Below, in pieces: positions 56,280 to 64,000 of a stretch of DNA of 64,000 nucleotides; the stretch's first letter is position 1; each line of letters starts with the position of its first letter. Under the pieces are notes generated by a model, which had not been told where the DNA came from, searched no databases, and saw only the letters and a list, made by a program, of their open reading frames with translations. Location: contig JAUIRK010000894.1 of the NCBI GenBank assembly GCA_030549495.1, positions 1,488,001 to 1,552,000 on the forward strand, written 5' to 3'. Made by a program: the position numbers and the translations under genes. Source of the DNA: Nectonema munidae. Lineage: Eukaryota; Nematomorpha; Nectonematoida; Nectonematidae.

Positions 56280-59200
56280 CTTAGACGTTAAGGATTATGT
56301 TAAGCGCTGTTTGACTAAATACCAACTGGCATAGCGTCAACAAATTGTGCACGGGGTGATAAAATGTAGAAGTAAAAAATTCAAAAAAACGCTAAAAGGG
56401 CATATCCTTTTAAGCACAATGAGTATGAGTGTTCCACAGAATAAAATAATTGATCTTCTTACGGTATTTAAATCTTTGAAAAAGATATGTAGATGATTAC
56501 TTTTTCAAAAACATCGGACTTAACCCCTTGATCACCAGAATTCGCAAGACTAATCTTCTACTTCCTTTTTCAATCGAGTATTATGTGTTCAATGTTCATG
56601 GCAGACGGTTTTCATTTCTTGGAACAACCATGTCACAATTGTCATCAAAAGTTTAAAATGTTATGTCTTAACTTTAATCTTGACTTAACAAATAATCTTT
56701 TAAAACACACACATAGAGTTCACTTTGCCTTGGTACGTTCATACAGGGTCTTTTTATATCAAATCTAATTAACTGAATAATTAACTAGCTACCTAACTAA
56801 CAATTTGACTTATTAACTAATTAAACTTTAATCCTATTTTAATCATATTGATTTGTTTGATCCCACAGCGTAATCCAATGAAGTAGATGATTTCTTCACT
56901 TTAAAGTAGTTTTGCATTAAATTACACAATGTCGTCGTCTACCTTATCTGAGAGAAAAAAATGTGTCAACTAACTCAATAATTAAAAAAAAAAATTTTTT
57001 TTAATTTTATAAAAAAAAATTATTAATTTTATTTTTTCGATAACTGTCTCACTAATTCACCATCTAAATGAAGAATAAATAAAATAGTTAAGCAACAAGA
57101 CAACTATGCCAGCATCTATCAATTAGTTTGTTAATTAGCTAAATTATTACTTAGAAAATCAAAAAATTCTAGAAGAGACTTCTAGAGTCTAGAAGCAAAT
57201 GATTTAAGTTTGGAATTAACCAATAAACTTTTTTATTCTTTTTTTTCGGTCATTTTTTAACAAATTTTCATCGCCATTTTATCACATCTGGCAAGTTCTA
57301 TACATTTTCTCTCTGGAGATTATGTCTATGGGCAGTTAGTCTAGACGCCAATGTTTTTTACAAGTTAATCTAAGCTTAAAAAATATACTATTTTTTATAT
57401 TATCTTTCTAACTCAAAATGTGGAGATAAATGGCTCGATCAAAAATACTTTAACATATTGATCCCCTTTTTCTTTTTTTCTTGTTGAATTTCACTTGTTG
57501 GCTTGTCCATGTTTATAATCCTAATATTTTCTTTTCTATACATACAAGAGTTTTTTCCTTTTTTTCTCTCATAAAAAATTTAATACGCGAAATATTCTTA
57601 ATACATATACTAATATTATATTAATGCTTATTTTTATATACACAGAACATCATATTATATGTATGCTTTTTAATAACCCATTTCAGACAAATGTTCATAA
57701 AGGAAACAGAGACCAAATCTTACATTCAATGGAATTAAACTTTAAATATTGGCTATATGCATTGCAAAAAGAAATGAGCTAGTCCTTTCTATTTTTTCAG
57801 ATTATATAATACATTTTTCCTTGATACACCTGTTTGACTTTTTTTCATTATAAAAAGTTAAACATGATTCAGTTACTTTGTTATAAGTATGGAACATTTT
57901 AACTAGATGTACGCTTTCATCAAGTTAAATATTACGCGTTAGGTAATAAAATTGCCTCTAGGTTCAGGCTTAGAACTTAACCAAAACTTTGTGTTTACTT
58001 GTTATGTTAGTAAAATTTAGAAAACTAATTTACATGGTAAAAATAACCGGATTTTAGTTGAGTTTGATGATTGGTCGGTTTTTTGAAAATGATTATTATC
58101 GTTATTTTAATTGGTGAATACAACTATATATGTTTCTGGGTGAGTTAGTACTTTAGAGTCTTATGCTTTGCTTGGTCCTAAATGCGTTTAAATGAAATAG
58201 GAACGATGCAAAAGCGTTGTTTGATCTACAACTATAGAGTTAAACAAAAATCGTTTTTTTATTTTATGGCCCAAAATTACATGAAGATCTACTCCGATTT
58301 TCGACTTGACGAAGTTTGAAAAAAGGTTAACATTTTTTTCTAATTAAATTGCTGTTATATCGATTTCAACTTATCATCAAAAGCGATGATAAAAATACAA
58401 ATTTTAAAATTTGCTACAGATATCACTGAAAGAAGAAGAAGAAGAAGAACTTTATTCAAAACATTATCAGGATCAATAATAAAAAGAAAATACATATTTT
58501 TTGTATAGATCAAGATTAGTAAAATTATAGATAAAAATTTCATTGATGAGGTTAGCTTCCAAAGGTTTATATAAACTGCTTTAGGAATGTCTAACACAAT
58601 TAAAAACAACAAGTGGTTACAGCAACTACTCTAAATGGTTACTTTAACAATGTTTAACTTTACCATCATTATTGGTAATCAAAATACTATTGAATCTATA
58701 AAAATACTATAACTTTCAATGAGGCAAAAGATTGGACAGAAAAATCATCTTAAAACCTAAATAATTTTAAGTTCTTTATATTGCTGACATAACAGAAAAA
58801 TATTGTTAATATTTATTTATTTAAAAAAATTGTTTACCTATTACTTTAATTTTACCACTTTTGCTTGTCGGCATCGCACCCAAGGGAAGAATAATCTTCC
58901 ATAATAACTGGGCAGATAATAGGGATATTCACGATCGGGGTTCGAACCCAGATCATCTGGACCGAGCTTTTTATATTCAGTGTAGCAAATCTGCCTCTAT
59001 CTTATTGAAAGTCAATTCACTATTCTACACAATTCCACCTTTATATCTATTATTGAGGACTTTTTGTTCATTGTGAATTTTTCTGTGCATAGACCCTATT
59101 TATGGGGGAACATGTGGGTGAAGCTACAACCGAAAACAAGCTCAAAAAGTAAGTTTCAAAGAAAGATAACGAAACAGGTTTTTTGCCATACGCAAAAAAT

Positions 59201-62200
59201 CGTAAACTTAATTCACTATTAATCCAAAAAATAGCTAAAAGAAATGAAAAAAATTTTTAACAGGATAAAAAATTTGGTAAAATTTTTTTTTTCTTAATTT
59301 TTAAATTTAATATTCAGAAAAATTAATCATGAAACCACACGCCAAAATGAACATAAAATACTTTAGGTTAAAGAAACGTAACTAATGAGTAGATTTTAAA
59401 TTGCTACCTGTATAAAATTATTGGAAATATAATTAATTTATAAAATTTTAAAAAAAATATATTAATTAATTATATTACTCTTTTTTAACTTATTATTCCT
59501 TTTTTTTAATATTTTTTTTTGTAGAAAAATCTTTCACCTAGGGTAAACTATTCATAGTTCATGTCCCTCACCCAAACATTTTTTAAGATGTCATCGTTTT
59601 GGTGTTCTTCTATTAAAAGATTGTTATATTTAGTATAATAATAAATCATTCAAATGGGGTAAGCTCACTGTGTATAGATACACATGATATAGAATATAGA
59701 TTATCCTTCAAAATAAAAAAAGATTATAAGCTAAATAATTTTGGAATATAAATTTCATCAAAAGTGATTAAAAAATTTGATTGAATATCTTACTGTGAAT
59801 CCTGAAGAATTATCCAGTAAGCAACGAAAACGAATTGTAAAATGCTTGAATTCTGCAAATAACAAAAAAAAATGATTTTATAAATATAAGTAATTTTTTT
59901 ATTTTATTTATTGCACCCAAGGCAATAATAGTTTTTCATAAGTGAACAAATAAAAATGTCAATATAAGAAATCTAAGCCAGGACCACTGCATTTAAACTC
60001 TCTACGCTTCCCCAAAAATCCTTAACAAAAAACTACGCTACAAAATCTCTTCCAAAAAAACTGGCATAGCAAAAAGTATGAAAAACGTGATAAAATAGTC
60101 GCAAAGAAAAAACGGTTGCTAATATTACTTCAAATTGGAATTAAAACAAAAATTGATGTTGTAGAAGTTAATTTAACAAATGGTAAAATTTTTCAATACT
60201 TGTTATAAAAAATATCTTTGAATTCAATTTTTCCAATAAAAAATTCAATAATAACATAAAAGTTAGAACTGATTATTATTATTATTATCTAACTAACAAA
60301 CTAAATAAAATGTAAAATTATTATATTAATTTTCACTATTTTTGCTAGTTTATTGTCAAAGGTTGTAATAAATAACTGTATCAATGAAAAAATGTTTTAA
60401 TTAACATAAATTTTTTATCAATTTAATTAAGTATTCATTAATTATAAAATCAATCAATAAAAAAATTTGTTGGTTATTAAACTAAGCAAGTTTGTGGATC
60501 GTAGAGATATATTTTTGTTAGTTAAGTAGGTTAGTGAGATAGTTAGTTTCACTAATGCAACAATTAGAAAAATTTGAACTGTGATAGTGTAATAAAAGAA
60601 TGCGAGAACTTCAAAATTCCTTAACTTTTTTTTATTTATTTCAAAATTTGGAATGTTTTATTTTGCATATTTTATGATTTCTTTTGATCAGAATATTAGT
60701 AAAACTGGCATTAGAAGAAAAAAAGATAAAAAGAATCGCTTCAGGAATATGAGTGGTATACTTGTCAAAAAGTTTTGAATTCTTTAAGAGTAAGAAGTTC
60801 ACGCTGAAAAAGAGATAACACGTCTAGCAAAAAAGTGGATAATTTTTGTGTCTTACCGGATAACTGCGATGCCGTTATAGGTCTTGTTAAATTGGCCTGC
60901 AAGTGCTTTCTATCATCACAATGCACCAATTCATACGCAGACTGATTCAGAAGATCTGACTAAAATAATGGAAAATTTTAAATGTAAATTAAATAAAAAT
61001 GGGGGGAGTATAGAGGGTTTCTGAAAGCGGATGTTTCAAAAAACTTTCTCTGAACAAGGTGAACTTTTTTTGCTGTTGCCAAAACTCATTGAACTAAAAT
61101 TCTTGTAAAATTTGTCTGACTTTCAAAGAACTTTAAGCGTTTTCCAAAGTGGACTTTGACATTCAAAAGGATTTTTAAGAGATTACATTATAAATATCAA
61201 AAATCGATTGAAATTTTATTGTAAATCTAAGAAGGTAAAATTTTTTAACTAAGTTTAAATATAACTAGAAATTGTAAGTTCTCTTGTATTTTGATCATCA
61301 TCACTAAGCGTACACTGTTTGAAAGACGGATTTCGGCTATTGAAGCCTCATCAGTTCCACTTTGGTGTTCAAACTATGAGGTTTGAACTGACTAAGTTCT
61401 AAGTGTTGACGGCTAGTTGGTTGATCTCAAGCACAGCCACTGACGTCAGTTCAAACCTCATAGTCTGAACACCAAAGTGGAACTGATGAGGCTTCAATAG
61501 CCAAAGCCGGTCTTTCACAGAGTGTAAGCTTAGTGATGATGATGATCAAAATACAAGAGAACTTACAATTTCTAGTTATTATAACTAACACCTTGTATGA
61601 CCAATTACAATAAGTATAAGTTTAAATGTCTTAAATTTGATAAGACATAAAAAAAAATTCATATTCAACTTAATGTTTCGAAAATAAGTTTTTCCCAATA
61701 GTTTGCTTTATCTCTTTTAGATTATGAGTTGAGTGTAAATTTAGGTATTTTGAAATTGTAATAACTTAAGGATTAGATATAGATTTTAACACCATCTATA
61801 AATATCTTTTTCCAATTATAAAAAATACTGATTTTATCAACTTGAGTTATACGATGCCTGAATTTCGTTATAATAAATTGAAATCCTGCAGATGCACTCC
61901 CCACTCTTGTACCACACAGATCCGGTAATTCAAGGTCAAAGATCCGGTTCGAAATTTTTAGCCCTGAAAATATATATTCTTTATATAAAAATTAACAAAC
62001 ATTTGAATTTTTGGGGTATAATATAAATATTAGAAAACATGAAAATTGGATTTAATTACGGTAAGGTAACATCGGGTATTTTCATCTAGAAGGCCTAATT
62101 GTTTGGCTTGTATCAAACTATGGGGAAATTAGACTTGATGCGGGATCGAACCCAAGACTGAGTTATCGAAACCCTGTACCTAACCAACCCTCCTCCCGCC

Positions 62201-63943
62201 CCCAATAAAAGCTTGTAAATAAAATTACTTATCGCTTTAGACCACTTAGATGAGGATAAAGTACATCTTTGGTATTTTGTGCTGCGCGTTATAATATATT
62301 GTAACACTTCAAGTTTGATATAACATCAAAAAGTTTTGAGAAGCAGAGTATAGATAGGCTCTTCAAATTAAGTATTCACATTTTGTAAGCAAGATCTGGG
62401 AGAGAAACAAAACATTGACTGTTATGATTTGGTAACCGAAAATTCAGTTGCCAAAATTTGACCAGGTTTTACTCTGCAACTTTTTATAATAAATCAAATT
62501 TTTAAGCCAAATAACTAAAATCTTGAACACAAATGGATACAGCATAAAATGTTTCTCAATGGCTTTAAAGGTCTTTCAGTGAGGTAAAACATCGGACTTA
62601 AACCAAAGATTTTAAGTTCTTTATATCATTAACATATTATTTAAATATTGGTATTTCTGGGATAACAGAAAAATATTGTAAATATTTATTTATTCAAAAA
62701 AATTGATTAAAAGTTCTTAATTTACATATATTGGTAGTAAAATTACTATAAAAATAGTAAAACTTAATTTTACCACTTCTAGTTTTTCCATTTCCTGCTT
62801 TAAAAATTATTTCTTTCTGATAAATTTATTTCTTACTTAGAAGGATTTGAATCTAGAACAACATGTAACTAAAATTTCTAATTCAAAGAAAATAAAGACA
62901 GCCTATATTTTCTCAAACGAATAAAAGAATTTTGAAAAATTTTTGTAATAATCAATTTAAGCAATGCATGCCTTTTTATTCAAAATGATAAACAAACCAA
63001 TGAAAAAGAATGCCTTTCAATCAATCAACACATATGAAAATTAAGTGATAAAGGATTCACATTGATTGGTTAAATGTGGAAGTGTTGCTTTAACCAAAAA
63101 AAGTAATTTCATACTTGATGAAATCCAAGAAAGTCCTCAACCGATTTTGAAACGAAGAAAATATTTCCTTTCTCTGTTATTTGCAGTATGAATCCACCGA
63201 TGCACTACAATAAAAAATAATATATATTAAGCAAAAACATATGGCGAATGTGCATAGCGAAAAGAAGTCATTTTGATATCTAAATAATATTTTGGAACAG
63301 GACGAATCACTCAGGAACTTTATGATCAATGTTTCTACTAATGGATATGTTACTTGTTAGTGAGTTATACAATTCGTTATAGTTAAACATTTGATTAGTT
63401 GATTATTCAGTTAGTATGTAAGTTGATTAATTTCAACGTCAAAAAATTATTTAGACATTAACGACATAAAAAATTTCAAAAAAGTTGTAAAATACAAACT
63501 GAATTTATTACAAAAAACGTAAGGAAAAGATAATCCAATCAAATTTAAGGGCCATATGATTCAAATATCCTTTGTTTGAAATGTCATTTACGTCAAAGAA
63601 GATCTGAAGTCTAACGGGTGGTGAATTATTATAGTCAGAAGTATAGATGAAGAGCATTAGACAAGAAATAAACATCACATATAAATGGAGGAAGGAAGAA
63701 ATCAAAGAAGATAAAGGAAAATAAATTAAAGAAAATATTTTTTTACGTGAAATAGTCTTTAAACAGACTTAAATGAAGCCATTTTTAAATAAGAAAAAAA
63801 GACTTCACTCTAACCCTGCATACAAAATGTTTTTAAGCGCAAACTTACTTCAGATATCAACTCAGACTCAAGAAGAGTGGGATTCAGAGAGCTCTTCTTC
63901 TCACAAGCTTTCGGAAACATCTCATTTTTGAATAAAACCAAAC
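56089..63943 (-). CDS. bHLH-PAS transcription factor, AHR/spineless-like PAS-A, partial
   Basis: Minus-strand exons 63849-63943, 63115-63204 and 60857-60959 join in phase. They read ACEKKSSLNPTLLESELISE, then CIGGFILQITEKGNIFFVSK with SVEDFLGFHQ, then SDLLNQSAYELVHCDDRKHL. This is the second half of a linker plus the PAS-A fold. LGFHQSD..NQS.YELVH..DR is most like AHR/spineless, while GNIFFVS.SV resembles Clock-type PAS, so the exact subfamily is open. Such proteins bind DNA as bHLH dimers, with PAS-A stabilising dimerisation. The bHLH exon should lie right of the window. A possible next exon at 56089-56279 fits in phase; PAS-B was not found. The 2.1-kb intron 60960-63114 carries the 62-kb SINE, the AAGTGGT element and the 61.3-kb palindrome. 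Confidence 0.8.
56521..56583 (-). mobile_element. Partial piggyBac-like MITE
   Basis: TTAACCCCTTGATCACCAGA, then AGACTAATCTTCTACTTCC and TTTTTCAATCG, is the reverse complement of the right half of the CCCTTTGAGGA family. Confidence 0.45.
58436..58600 (-). mobile_element. LINE 3' end with (TTC)n tail
   Basis: In reverse, a stretch with GATCCTGATAATGTTTTGAA and AATAAAGTTC ends in a (TTC)n run (58436-58450). AATAAAGTTCTTCTTC endings are typical of some non-LTR retrotransposons. No protein remains. Confidence 0.45.
58610..58862 (+). mobile_element. AAGTGGT-family element, copy 2
   Basis: It starts AAGTGGTTACAGCAACTACT and ends TTTAATTTTACCACTTTT; the interior CATAACAGAAAAATATTGT matches the 62.6-kb copy. 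It directly abuts SINE family B copy 2. Confidence 0.6.
58865..58975 (-). repeat. tRNA-derived SINE, family B, copy 2
   Basis: In reverse: GGTCCAGATGATCTGGGTTC and GAACCCC, then GCCCAGTTATTATGGAAGAT and GGGTGCGATGCCGACAA, parallel to 40423-40542. Confidence 0.7.
59930..60012 (-). repeat. tRNA-derived SINE, family B, decayed copy 3
   Basis: TTGCACCCAAGGCAATAATA and AAGTGAACAAAT, then GCCAGGACCACTG, parallel the reverse-oriented copy at 58865 with many changes. Confidence 0.4.
60857..60959 (-). CDS. PAS-gene exon: PAS-A second part
   Basis: Acceptor ATTATTTTAG and donor GTAAGA; phase 0 in, one base out. It encodes SDLLNQSAYELVHCDDRKHL and QANLTRPITASQLS. The SD...QS.YELVH..D pattern is characteristic of the AHR clade. 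Confidence 0.88.
61261..61579. mobile_element. Long palindromic element, arms of about 131-135 bp
   Basis: 61261-61391 (starts ATAACTAGAAATTGTAAGTT, ends GAGGTTTGAACTGAC) is nearly the reverse complement of 61445-61579; the loop is about 53 bp. Arm identity looks high (few mismatches, e.g. TCATCATCACT versus TGATGATGATGA). It lies in an intron of the PAS gene and could be a foldback-type MITE. Confidence 0.85.
62061..62192 (-). repeat. tRNA-derived SINE, family A, copy 4
   Basis: In reverse: GGTTGGTTAGGTACAGGGTT, TCGATAACTCAGTCTTGGGT, TCGATCCCGCATC, followed by the shared body. Confidence 0.7.
62575..62780 (+). mobile_element. AAGTGGT-family element, copy 3
   Basis: GATTTTAAGTTCTTTATAT, ATAACAGAAAAATATTGTAA and the ending AATTTTACCACTT match 58730-58860. 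The left end is unclear. Confidence 0.55.
63115..63204 (-). CDS. PAS-gene exon: PAS-A beta strands
   Basis: Acceptor ATTGTAG and donor GTATGA; exactly 30 codons, phase 0 to 0. CIGGFILQITEKGNIFFVSK and SVEDFLGFHQ match the first strands of a PAS domain (GF...IT..G.I.FVS.SV...LGF.Q). Confidence 0.85.
63849..63943 (-). CDS. PAS-gene exon: linker before PAS-A
   Basis: Acceptor TTTTTTTAG and donor GAA|GTAAGT on the minus strand; 95 bp, entering with two bases. It encodes LVLFKNEMFPKACEKKSSLN and PTLLESELISE, comparable to the segment just before the ALDGF block of bHLH-PAS proteins. On the plus strand a short open frame (TQEEWDSESSSSH) is the shadow. Confidence 0.7.
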
Positions 63944-64000
63944 CTAAAAAAATAAAATGACTTTTCACAAGTTGACTTTGTTTATCAGGGTAATAAAGAC

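Noticed and set aside
58355-58612. Minus-strand hydrophobic 85-codon frame
   Set aside because: Runs through a LINE 3' tail with a (TTC)n repeat; low-complexity translation.
63508-63705. Minus-strand open frame (LQIFFDVNDISNKGYLNH)
   Set aside because: It falls between two PAS-gene exons already joined in phase and itself enters out of phase; no family recognised.

Overview
The window looks like nuclear DNA of an AT-rich animal genome (by eye about 70% A+T). Genes are split by long introns, splice sites follow GT..AG, and there is dense debris of DNA transposons, LINEs and tRNA-derived SINEs. The make-up (RTE/CFDP2-like and Jockey-like LINEs, hAT, piggyBac-like and CACTA-like elements, an AHR/spineless-like PAS exon) fits an invertebrate, perhaps an arthropod. 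The species is inference and I cannot fix it from sequence alone.

Layout. (1) About 514-23333, plus strand: seven phase-consistent exons of a cation-diffusion-facilitator zinc transporter (SLC30/ZnT, vesicular SLC30A2/3/4/8 type). The N-terminal exon or exons lie off the left edge, and the stop codon is at 23331-23333. Its introns hold most of the transposon record: a Jockey-like LINE broken by a hAT transposase remnant and by a 5'-truncated RTE LINE with a perfect 15-bp target duplication, SINEs, MITEs, and a 1.96-kb element with CACTG termini carrying a 417-codon open protein. (2) 23334-30025: intergenic, with a foldback-like element built of 21-bp repeats, two hAT-type elements with long C/G tracts, and a piggyBac-like MITE relative. 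(3) 28911-34038: a tandem duplication of about 2.5 kb that carries the putative first two exons of the next gene, followed by an (AC)n tract of about 850 bp. (4) To 50482, plus strand: a SPOUT-domain RNA methyltransferase orthologous to human SPOUT1 (C9orf114/CENP-32). All junction phases agree and the predicted protein is about 358 residues. (5) 56089-63943, minus strand: exons of a bHLH-PAS transcription factor whose PAS-A domain is AHR/spineless-like. Its bHLH part lies off the right edge and its 3' end is uncertain.

The three host genes (zinc transport into vesicles, SPOUT RNA methylation, PAS transcription control) show no functional link; this is ordinary eukaryotic gene spacing. The most unusual items are the duplicated 5' exons of SPOUT1, the CACTG-ended element with its intact zinc-binding, possibly RNase H-like protein, the foldback element of inverted 21-bp arrays, and the recurrent homopolymeric G/C tracts just inside hAT element ends.

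Most remaining sequence is AT-rich intron or intergenic DNA in which I recognise nothing. No rRNA, true tRNA gene, CRISPR array, prokaryotic operon or virus-like gene cluster was seen.
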